Source: Enoplolaimus lenunculus
Lineage: Eukaryota > Nematoda > Enoplea > Enoplida > Thoracostomopsidae
Reading direction: 5' to 3'
Length of the DNA: 64,000 nucleotides
Assembly: GCA_030248215.1 (NCBI GenBank)
Contig: JASANG010000274.1
Location: 1 to 64,000 of the forward strand
Below the pieces are notes generated by a model. That model was not told where the DNA came from. It did no database searches and saw only the letters and a program-made list of their open reading frames with translations. Shown in pieces: positions 36,656-48,500 of the stretch. The position numbers and the translations under genes are program-made. How positions within the stretch are numbered: position 1 is the first letter of the stretch; each line of letters begins with the position of its first letter.

Positions 36656-37060
36656 CCCTAAACTTGCGGGGGGTCAGGGGCGGAAACCCCCTGAGAATCC
36701 AATTAAAAAGAATTTTTTGTGGAGGAGTGTTTCGCTGTCCCTGCTGTTCCTACTGTCCCAACTGTCCCAAACTCCCAATTGTCCAGCTGTCCCAAGTGTC
36801 CAGCTGTCCAAATGTCCTGCTCTTCCAACTGTCCCGCTCTCCCAATTGTCCCGCTGTCTCACCTGTCCCGCTCTCCCAAGTGTTCATCTGTTCCAAGTGT
36901 CCCCCTGTCCCAACTGTCATAACTATCCAACTGTTACAACTGTACCGCTGTCCCAACAGCCCCGCTGCCTCAACTGTCCCGTTGTCCCAGTTGTTCCAAC
37001 TGTCCCAACTATATTTCTTGTGTGTACTACTGGTACATTGCTGCCCCGGGACAATGGGGC
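36656..37060 (+). repeat. CTGTCCCAA minisatellite with G-rich leader
   Basis: A leader (CTTGCGGGGGGTCAGGGGC, then CCAATTAAAAAGAATTT and GTGGAGGAG) is followed by about 30 imperfect 9-12 bp units built on CTGTCCCAA. The same leader and array occur in reverse at 58340-58690. Open frames in it translate to CPNCPAVPTVP-like strings and are not credible proteins. Confidence 0.8.
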
Positions 37061-37252
37061 GGTCTTTATAAGATAACATTGGCCCGTTGAACAAAAACAT
37101 TTTTACATATCAATTGCTGGCCGACCGGTTCCTGACAGTGCACAACACTACAGCTCACACTGCTTTTTTGTGGGACTGCAATAGACAAGCTTGGCAACAC
37201 CCTATTAAAAATGTTTAACCCCCGATTAAAATGCTTAGATTTTGCTCTTGAC

Positions 37253-37701
37253 CAGGGTGCAACCGGAATTCCGGCTGTGGTATTTTTTCACCTTCAGGTT
37301 CCGGTAAGTTTTACCCGAGTTAAAAATTCCGGTATTAATTTGGTATTGGTGGAAATTAAGATATTTTACTACAAGTGACGGTAAAAATTTAAACGGCCCA
37401 TGTATAGAGTAGGGCCAGAACGGTAATATAAGCATATTCCTAAACCTAAGCCTAATAAGTCTAAGCCTAAGCGTGATGATCCTATACCTAAGCCAAAGCG
37501 TAAGCCAAAAAGTTAGTCTAAAGCTTAAAAACTGGCTGTAGTACAGCCACGCCAGAAAACGATCCGGCCCTGTTCTATATATGGGCCACAATTAAAATAG
37601 ATCTCATTCGTATAGGATATAAACGTTGACAATCGCCGAAAGTAAACCATCGTCCGGTATTTTTTCAAATTCCGGTAAATTGTAATTCCGGTTGCACCCT
37701 G
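37253..37701. mobile_element. hAT-like MITE with a nested MITE
   Basis: Perfect 18 bp ends CAGGGTGCAACCGGAATT and its complement. Flanks CTCTTGAC (37245-37252) and CTCTTCAC (37702-37709) form a 7/8 target duplication. A TTAGGC-family MITE (37395-37587) is inserted inside, so this element is the older of the two. Confidence 0.85.
37395..37587. mobile_element. TTAGGC-family MITE nested in the hAT-like MITE
   Basis: Ends GGCCCATGTATAGAGTAGGG and (reverse) GGCCCATATATAGAACAGGG, with AAGCCTAAGC tracts inside. The 8 bp flanks do not match, perhaps through later change. Confidence 0.75.
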
Positions 37702-37819
37702 CTCTTCACCTATTTGATGTTGTTATCCCGAAATCCGAGGATGTTGCCCGGGAAATTGATATATACCTGGATTTTGGAAAATTAGCATAATATTACCCGG
37801 AAAATAGGATTTTGGGATA

Positions 37820-38065
37820 TCACTCAAAATAATATTTATCATATTTAAGAAAAAATTTCTTACATTTAAGGAATATGATTAGCAAAGTGCACTTGAAAAG
37901 TATTTCTGTTATAACAGAAGTTTTCAAAAAAGTTTTTAAATAAAGTTTGTAAATAAACGTTTTCCTATTTTTTATTAAATTGTCTTAAATATCAGAAAAC
38001 CTTTTCAGATTTGCCACAGAAAACACTTTTCTGAATAGATTCATAAATGCTTTTTGTGTGTATTA
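37820..38065 (+). repeat. dispersed repeat R (empty-site copy)
   Basis: The sequence from CACTCAAAATAATATTT through TTGTGTG is alignable to 55052-55105 joined to 58129-58340. In that other copy the 3 kb foldback element interrupts it after CTTACATT (equivalent to 37859-37866 here). Confidence 0.75.
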
Positions 38066-38475
38066 CTCGGAAATTGGGATGTGGATGAACACATGAAATT
38101 GGGAGGAACCTGTTCTATAATAGAAACGGCCCATGTGCGCGTAACACCCACTTTTAATTTCAGGGCTCCACCACATCTTTAGTACACATTTTGAAGCAGT
38201 ATCCGTTTACGGATGGAAATTCATTTTTTCTAGCAGTTTAGCGGAATATAAACTTGAATCAATATTTAGGACAAATCAGTTGAATTTACAACCAGGATGT
38301 AACCGGATTGCAGCTTCCATTCAAATTCGCAGGTGTTTGCCGGACTGGGTTCAAAGCTGCGCCGCCCGTGGCAATGGTGCATGTTTCTGAATAAATTACC
38401 TTTCCGTAAAAGTCAAGTTTATTAACACACAAACTAACAAAATATAGTATACAAAAATACATTTTAACTGCTCAC

Positions 38476-38766
38476 CAGGGTGTAATGAGTGATCATAATA
38501 ACGGAAACGGATATCGAAGTATAAAAGTTGCAAAGATGTTTTATTTTTCTGCCAACACAGATTACATGGAAATATTCACTGGGCTTTACAAAATTTTCTG
38601 AAAATATAACCAGCATTAAAAGATTTTGGATGAATTTCGTAATTTTAATTTCATATCAAACAATTCAAGCGTTATCTGTAATGAAACGCAATAGATACGT
38701 GATTTATGTCTAATTTTGACCACAAAAATCGATGTTGAGCGGATACGGTTATCCGGTTACACCCTG
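38476..38766. mobile_element. hAT-like MITE, ACGGAAACGGA family
   Basis: Starts CAGGGTGTAATGAG, ends (reverse) CAGGGTGTAACCGG. Flanks CTGCTCAC and CTGCCCAT match at 6 of 8 positions. The interior matches 21090-21450 and 25970-26305. Confidence 0.7.
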
Positions 38767-39599
38767 CTGCCCATAGATTCATGTTATGAAGCCTTAATTT
38801 CATACACAAATTATTATAGATGTATGTACACATTTTGCAAATTTATTTAAGATTTTGTGCTCAAAAATACCTAGTAACACTTCATTGCACTGATTCTAAT
38901 TTATATTCCAACAACATGTAACAATATGCAAGAGTTCAAAAGTCAGGGTGCAAAACAAAACTGGATTATATCGGAATCTGAACAGAAATTTTACTTCTTT
39001 GAAATGTAACCAAAGCGTCTTAGTACACAAAACAAAATAACGGTTACATAATAAGTGTTTTGATTGTTCAAACTGTAGAGCGCAAAGCAAGATTCAAACT
39101 CCATTTCCGTTTCCGTCTTTACTTCTGGTCAAAATCGCGACTAATTTGGAATTAGAATTCTAAACGGAATTTTAATTGCGTTTGCACTCTCGCAAAAGTA
39201 TGTATGTACATCTTCTCAAGTTTGCTGATTTGTTTAATATTTTGATCTTTTAGTTGAAACGGACCCAAGATCAACACCAGACTTTCGTTTTGAAATCAAC
39301 TAAAATTTTATATCATAAAAGTATTAAACTAGTAATAACACGAGTTAAGATATTAGATCAAACTATACCAACTACTGTTCTATATTTTCTTGGTTAAAAA
39401 TTTAGGCACGTACTTCTGCGACTCAATGAGCTACCGTATAAAGAGCAAAAATACGTCAAACAACTTAAATGCTACTGGAAATATGCATCTAATCAATTAC
39501 TTGAAACCAGAAAAAACCAGAAAACCGATCACGACTAAGTCTTCGAGAACGAAAAATTACATGATGTAATTTTACAAAATAAAACTTCAGTAAGCTTAC

Positions 39600-42500
39600 T
39601 CGACTAATCTGATCCCATTCCTTATCGAGCTTCATTTTTTCATGTTGCTCAGTCTTGGGACCACCAACTTTCCTTGTTTTGCGCCCATCGTGCATTTTAA
39701 CTCCGTATTGGAAGGCAGCTCTGAAAAAATATAACATAATAATAAAAAATATCACTTGACACAAGAAAAACATTTTATAATCATTGTTTTAACACTTTTG
39801 CACTCTAGCTGCTTGGCTCATACAACTAAAGACAGTGGAGTAACTTTTTCTACATAAGCTTCATATAATACTTTCACGGTAAGTTTAAAATCTAAACATT
39901 AACGCGCGCATACATGACCAATGCAATTTAAAGCATTTCAAGTTTAAAAGAATAACCGTCAGGTTACTGTACGCCAAGTTGCAAACAAAATTCGAATTTC
40001 CGACAAAATTAACCATACGGTTCACCTTAAAGAAACAAGGACAGAGTCGCGAAAGTTCCAGTTTCGATTCCGCTTCCAATTTATTTGAAATATTTATTTT
40101 TTATGTCATGCTACGTACTTGGGTAACGCCTCTCTGCGGCTCATGTAATCTTCGTAATCATCAACTGTATCAAAATCCCAACGCCGAATAGGACCTTTTT
40201 TGTTGCCCTGTAAAAACCAATACTAAAGCGAGCGATTTCAAAGTAATACTAGCGCTTCGTTAGTCCATTCTGGAGTGGCGGCTTAGAGTTTTCGTAAAGA
40301 TTCTCGGGTTTAATACCGGTTTTCTGATGAGCGGTGGGCTTTTTAGAAACCTCAGAGATAAATCTCCAGGACTAAAAATTTCAGATTTTTCGTTCATTTT
40401 TGTATTTTTAGCAGACTTTTGATTCAATTTGCTATTTCAACACTACTTACAGTTTACGCCAATCCAGGTTGTCTGTCTCTCAGTTATTATAAGTATAAAT
40501 TCAAGCCGGGGTGAGGGGTCCGTCAAGTGAGTTGGAAGTGCACATGGGATGATTTGCCTAGCGGGGCGGATGATTTGACCGAGCTGGGGTAGGCCCCATT
40601 AGCGAAACGCCGGTATACAAAACGTTTTATTATTATATGCAGTCAACAAAAAATGAGCGTGCAGTACCCGCTTTATAAATTTAAGGCTAACAAATCATCA
40701 ATATTCGACGCTAAACGCATAAAACAGCCTTCCTAACACTGTGCTACGTTGTGCATTATTCGCAACACCAACATACTATACACAATTCGGCACACCACAC
40801 CCCTAGTTCTGCATTGTTTGTTGGATATTTTGTTTGCATAAAATTATACATTCAAACGCTGGGACTGCGCAAAATTACACATCGGACCGTTCCAGCTTTA
40901 GTAAAAATTTCAGTTACCAAGTCCATTTTGGAATAATCAACTTCATCGTCTGAATCACCACCGGCGTCAAATAGTTCATATTCGTCTGGATAACATTCCA
41001 TATATGAATTTTCAGGAGCTTTCGCTGTCATTTTAATGCCACTTGCTTCATTTGCGCTGCCTGGTTGCGATAGTAAGTGGTGATCCCGTTTGAAAACACT
41101 TGCCATCCTGGAATTGGCACATAAATGATTCTCTATCAAGAATGCTTTACAATGTTCAAGCTTCTAGTTGGCGCGGTGGTTGTTGTGAGTGATTTTAACT
41201 AATTTGTCCAGATACTATACACCAGTTCCGAATAACATAACTGAATATGGCGAGTTGATGAAATGCATTCGTCTCAAAAAGGGTTAACGGAAGGTTTAAG
41301 AAAAGCCTATAGAATTAAATAGTATACGTAATCGCGATTGGTTACCCAAACTGTGGCTCTGATGGCGCCCGCTCGTGTCTGGAACGCAATCGCCGGCAAA
41401 CGCGATTTGAACTGTTTCTAATTATTGCGATTAAAACGGCGACCACACACGAGCGCGCTGTAATCGCGTGTCTAGACGCGACTGGTCCCGAAGCAAGGAA
41501 TTTAAAACCCGAGTACAAAACAAATTTGCGAACACAGAGACGCTATCAAACAACACAGTAGACGCTATCAAAATTACTACGCACTTAGTTCAGCTAGTGC
41601 CGGTGTACAACTAATAACAAAATCCGTTATATGTGCTAAAGTTAAACGACGTGGCTACTTATGTCAAAAACACAAAAACAGCTAATGCATAACCGACATG
41701 GTGTGTCAAACTGTTTAACAAGATATCTGCATCAACTTTACAGGCGCATTTGATTGCATGCTGACTGCAACTAACTAACTAATAATTTGGCTCTATTCGA
41801 AATACAAGATACATGGTTCCAACAGGAACTATATAAATATTGCCGGAACAGGAACAGGAATTGAATTACTTTGCAGGAACCGGAACAGGAACCGGAATTT
41901 GAAATAATTTTCATTACCGAATTACTGTTGGACTTTTAGAAAACTTGCCAAAAAATGTCTTAAGCGAATTTTCAGCTATTTAATAACCGAAACAGGAACA
42001 GGAATTGAATTTTTGCAGGAATTCCGCAGGAGCAGGAATTCCGCTTGAACCCTGCAAGATACCACTGCGACAGTTTTGAACTACAAATTTCGGGCATATC
42101 ATTCCTGATGATGATGATGATAGCCCTCAACGAAGCATCCACTATAGTGTTGTGGGTACCCGAGATGCGTGGTAACTGCAACCGGGCTTGTCCATAGCTC
42201 TTCCGTCATGAGGTTGGTAGGTTTCGCCCTGCAGTTGAACATGTGCCGTGTGCCGTACGGTCCTTCACCGCAATCAGAGAAGCGGGCTTCTTGATTGGGG
42301 TCGATTCGGGTCATATATGACATGAGATGTTGCCTGCATACCCTCTTGAGTTGTCAAGTGCTCCCTTGCAGATCTTGGTAGATTCTTCATCTGACTTGAC
42401 AGGTGAGTGATATCCACCCAGCACGATGTTCTGTTTGTACCCGTTTTTCGCTTTACTAACTGCGTCATTGCGCAGTTTTTTAGAGGGATTAGGCGTTCTA

Positions 42501-45500
42501 TGCGTCTGTGGATGATGGCAGGGAAATGCGAATTGCCGGAATAGGAGCTGGTTGTGGGATTTTACCGACAATTCCATAGATTCACGGTGCTCAGTTTTTT
42601 GTGGGCGGGGGAACCACGAGGGTATTCGGTTAATAAAACCGTTAAGGTGTACAGAGCTTATACAATGTCCCCTACTCGGAAATTGCGGGGGCATCAACGT
42701 GCGAAAATCAATATGGAAGTGCAGGCCCACACCAGGGACAGCCCATAACTTTACATTTACAAGTATAGACAGTAGGGTTTCTAACCCAAAGCTAATAGCG
42801 CTTTTTACTTATATACCCTTTTTCTTTATCTTCTTTCGACAGCTCAGCAGCCGGGTTAATGCCCGCTTCTCGTTGCTTTGCTAGCGTCAAATCCGCAGGT
42901 GAGAAACCGGCCGCCAGCTTTGAATCACGGGATTTCGGGTTTTCAGAATCTCGGATTTCGTCTCTCCTGCCACCTGGCCGTCGCGCATAATCGTCGCCTG
43001 TTCTGTGGGAACGACCCTCAGTGCGTGACGACCTCGGTCGATCAGACTAAAATAGTGATCATCCCGATTATTTAGAAAAATAATTCGAGACGGTATGCAA
43101 ATCTAGTGATAATCTTATGGGTGTAACATTTATCGCCAGTTAGCCGCGATACCTAACACAATCTAACTGTAACAGTAACGCATCTTAAATTCATTTGAGA
43201 AAAGCTCTAACGACTTTTCATCGATAAAATCATATTCTCGGTGTCACCCAGCAAAGTTGTAACATGGATATCATAATCACAGCAGGAGCATGAACTAACT
43301 TCATCTTTTGGACGCTCAAAATATCCATCACGAGGCTTTTCAGTTCGTACATCAATAGGTCTTTTCATCGAAGGAACATAATCCCCAATATCATCGTAAA
43401 TACTAAAAACAAATATAACTATAAAATACATTTTTCTGTTACTGCCAAACGTAGCCACTTCGCCAACAGTGACGAATTTAGCCGAATACGATAATATTAC
43501 TCATAAAGTTAATATTCTAAAACAACAGAAAAGACCATGAATAATAGTAAGGTTCAATTTGTTTCAACCAGGCAAGTTCGTAAACTACAGCAAATCAAAA
43601 ACAACAAGCAACTAAGCACTAGTTTAAACCTCTGCGAAAAATAGGCCCGCGTTATTTTTACATGTGTTGCTCAACTGTGGGTAATAAATAAAATATGCTT
43701 AGCATGCGGTTACGTATCTAAATGTACATTGGCTAAAAATATAACGGCTACTCTCCGCGTCTACAAAACAAAATGAAGAGGATTGGACAAAATACAAAAT
43801 ACAACCGTGAAATTTTTCAACAAGTTTAAACTACACAGCGTTATTACTTTTTGTCAAAATCTTTCAACAGATCTTTTTCTCTTCCTGCAAATATATACTG
43901 CAATAAACATTATTGCAATACAGCAAAAACCAAACGCAAAACTGCTTGAGCACAAAACTGCGCAAAATTGTTTAAAAGAATGCATGAAATCTTAAGAGCA
44001 TATATTTTCTGATTCGAATCAGCTTGCTAAGAACATGCTGCGTGTCTTGTTTTTACTACTACAGCTAATATTCTGCAAAACCCGTCCTCAACCGACGGAC
44101 GTATCCGCACAAATCTTACACTTTGGATTTATGCAGCGCCAAAAATAACTCAAAAGTTAATGCAACTTTTTGTCCTATGAGTTCTCATAAAAAATCAAGT
44201 TATGTGATTTTGTCACGACATCCTCCATTTAAGCTATCGAAAAAGACCAAAACCGATAAAATAATCCAATGACTGATAAAACAATAAAATATAGTTTACA
44301 GCATATATACGTGTGTACGTAGGTCACGTAAATTCCTATACGTTTCGGAATAGAAATTTTCCAGAATAATGTGAACCTTTGCCTATTAAGTGTTGACTTC
44401 AATAATATCAAAGCAAAAAACAGCAATGACCTAGCCGTGCTATCGTAAGTATGTAATTTTCACTGTATCAGATATTGCTCAGCTTTATGCTGTAATAATT
44501 AATGATTACCCTTCTTTTTCTTTTTGTTGTCAGTCCTTAAATACGCAAGGACCTGTGTCAATTTTTGTATCACCATGTCGTTTGTAGAGAGTGTTGTAGT
44601 TGCCTGCAACGATATTTATCAGTCTCAAAACATGTTTTAGTTACTAGAGTTTATGGATGTTATCGAATATTCTAAAAATTAGCAACACAAAAATATCTAA
44701 CCTGTCTACATAATTAAACATCTGCTGCTTTATCTCCGTTTTGCACTAAACTAAACAGCCTTATCCACACATACTTTCCTATTTAGGCCGTAAAAGTCAT
44801 CTTGGTTGATTTTATACTACTCCAGACAGAAAAATCGCATTAACAATTATTTCAGCAAAATGTTCAGAACAACTAAACAAAAGACGGATGAGCCCCTGTT
44901 TAAACGAAAACAAAAACAAAACAGATAAATTTAGACTGAAAATAACTGATATAATAATTATTATTATTATGAATGCTTTACCTCCACATTCGGGCAGTCA
45001 GCCTTGCTTCGAATCAACGTGGTTGGTATATCACTTTCAGCAAAATCATCATCAAGCTCAATGACATACGCCATACGACGCGGCGCAAACAATTCGTTAA
45101 CACGTGGTATTTCTTCGCGAAACAATACACGATAAATACCTTTACCTGAAACACATAATAATCCAAAAAGAAACCAGAATTTTGTTTGATATTTTATAAA
45201 ATAAACACCGACAAGTATAACAACACTGCTAGGCAATTCCATAATTTCACAACGTATAAACAAACCTCTAGCACTATTTACTCTCAGCACAATATGTAAA
45301 CCTGGATTGTGTAATATTGAGTTCTTTAAATCAAAAAGTAGTAAATCATGCCTTACAAATATAATCAGTTAAACTCACAAAAACAACCCAATCGTTAATA
45401 TCACATAACATTTCCATTCCGTCTAGAATCGCTATTTTCAGCAACAGGAGTAAAACAACGTGTACGTAAAAGGTTAATAATCAAGTTTATTTAGATCTAA

Positions 45501-48500
45501 ACAGTGACATCGCAAACTTTTGTTTTAACTCACCAACTTTTGTTTTGAATTCGCTTTCAACGGAATCGTGCTCTTTCTGACGATTCAAATATGCTGTTTC
45601 CAACTCATCTTCTTCGCGTTGCTTTGATGCAATTTCACTTCGAACCTATACCGAAAACAATAGTGTAGTTGCTGGGCTTTCGTGGTACTCCTAGTTATGT
45701 CGAACAAAAGCTACAATGGTTGCAATTAATTGTGCTCATAAATAAATAGTGTAATATATGTACGTCTGACAAATTCCAAAGATAAATATCCTATATAGAC
45801 AACCGGAACTGGATATACGGTCGCACAATAGATATACAAAAACAAAAGGAGAATGAATCCTAGTCAAAATATACAAAAACAAAAGGGGAATGAATCCTAG
45901 TCAAGATCCACAAAGCCATATAGCACAAGAAAATTTTTTCAGTTGCAGGATTAGCGAAATCCATTTAACCAATTTTAAAATTCAGAATATACTTCTACTT
46001 CTGCAGGAAGATATTAGCCTCTATTGAATCGCAAGCACTGTTTGTTTAGCTGTGGAATGGTGAACTGTCCACTGCAAGAAATAATTGTTACTGGTCACAG
46101 TAACCTAATAGCAGCTCTCGTAATCAGAATTCCACAAAATTTTAAAGATTTCGAGAACACAATAACGAAACTAACTATTACTAAACGATTTTAACTCCCT
46201 GTTAGAATTCACTTACTACACTTGAAAAGCATAGACTGATTGGTATATCTTTAGTCAAAGAACAATTACCTTTTGCAACAGAGCGTAATCTAGCCCTTTT
46301 ACCAAGTGAGTGTGCTCCATGTCACCACCCAAATATTTTGATTCCTGAATCATTTGTTTACGACGTTCCTGGGCATTGAGATTCCTGAAAAATACCTGAA
46401 CAGTAGTTTAAAGGCCAAAGCTAAGACAACAAGCACGTCAATTCAGTCTCAGTAGCAACTATCGCTAGTTAGTGATAGGTCACTTAACATTCAATTATGG
46501 GAATGCAATTCGTCAAAACGGAACAATTTTAAGAACATGTCCCGTTTGAAAACATATCACCAAGTTTCGACAGATGCTATGAACATTTAAGAATATCATT
46601 TCACAAGGTATGTAATCAACAAAATCGCATCACCATTGCAACTTACGACTTTAAGTCGGGTGCCACCGCGTGATAACCCGATGTTGCCTGCATAGCATCA
46701 ACTTCTGCCTGGGCCGCTTTTGCTTTGTCTGACAGCGGTGCACCTGAACCTGTAGGTACAACCGTATCGCTGCCATCACGCCGTTCTTTTGCCTGTAAAG
46801 AATAAAACGAAGCTTACGTTTGGTCACTGTAATGTTTGTCCTTGCTTCCTTTTATTACACAGTCACATCGTTGCAAATACAAATTTTAACTTTTTGCGAC
46901 GCGTAGAGTGTAAAAAATATCTTATACAGGGGTACTGCTGAGGATCCACAGCTAAATAGCTTCAGCACAGTCATGCGCGCTAGTCGCAACAGTCCAACGT
47001 TCAACTGCCGGCAGTACTTCCATATAGCTCCCGTTTCCACAACATTCCCCCGCCATTAGTTGTTGCGATTTTTGTCCTCACAATTTCTTCTAAATACCGC
47101 CTCGCAAGGTTTTCTGCTATCCACATATTGACCAGTCGTAGTGGGACTACATTTATTGAGCGAAGCTCGAACACACGTAAGCAGTTAAGATAATATGCAA
47201 ATTAGTTATTAGCTAACTATTCATTTATCGGTTTTGGAGGTCCGAAAACCCATTATTGCTGAAATTAGATTGCTTGTAACCTCATAATTAGTGAAACATT
47301 GTACAAAAGCCTAATTTAGGCTTATCAATTATGTTTATATGCAAATTATCTATTAGCTAACTACTCAATTATCAATTTTAGACGTTTGTAAACAATTTAT
47401 TTAGATTCCTCGCACCAAAAAACCTTCAGTAAACCGTAATAATTATTGAAATAGTTTAAAAAGTCCTAATTTTGTCTTGTCATTAAGCTAATATGCAAAT
47501 TAGCTATTAACTAACTATTGAATTATCGGTTCAGGAGGTTTGTAAACAAATTATTCAGATTTCTGGCACCCAAAAACCTTCAGTAAACCCTAATAATTAT
47601 TGAAATAATTTAAAAAGTCCTAGCTTTGTCTTGTCAATTAAGCTAATATGCAAATTAGCTATTAGCTAACTATTTAATTATCGGTTTTGGATGTTTTTAA
47701 ACAATTTATTCAAATTCGTCGCACCAAAAAACCCTTTAGTGCTGAAATTATATTGCTTTTAACCTTAATAATTAGTGAAATATTGTAAAAAGTCCTAATT
47801 TAGGCTTATAAACTATGCTAATATGCAAATTATCTATTAGCTAACTGCTCAATTATTCGTTTTGGAGGTTTGTAAACAGTCTACTCAGATTTCTCGCTCC
47901 CAAAAACCCTTTAATGCTAAAATTAGATTGCGTCTAACTGTAATAATTAGTGAAATATTGTGGAAAGTCCTAATTTAGGCTTAATTAATTATGCAAATTA
48001 GCCTGTAGCTAATAAACAGCTTAAAATTTTAAAACCCCAATGCGAGATTAACACCCTGGGATAATTGGCTTTCAAACAAAAAAAGTTTATCAAAATCGGT
48101 TCAGCCCTTCCTGAGATTCTTTTCGGACGGACAGACGGACATCCACCTTTCGACCCCCAAGTACAAAACATAAAACGCGTCGCGAAACTCCGAGCTTCGC
48201 TCAAAAATTATTTCAACATGAATTGAATTCTATATAAATATCAGGGTACGGCCGGATACCAAAAAATGACGGAGCCGGATATTCTAATATCCGGCCGGAG
48301 CCGGATAATCTAATATCCGGCCGGAGCCAGATAATCTAATATCCGGCCGCAGCCGGATAATGAAATCAAATCTAATACTAGATTGCATTGAAATATCAGG
48401 ACGTAGCTTACAATTCTTCCTTCCGCGGCTTAAGGTAGCCAGAGTGTTCACGTGACAAAATTTAACTTCTTGTGTATTTCTAACACTTTAACAACTTCCC

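Noticed and set aside
36615-37076. Several overlapping open frames giving CPNCPAVPTVP-like proteins (also 58260-58749)
   Set aside because: They come from a 9-12 bp minisatellite, are open in several frames on both strands and match no protein family.
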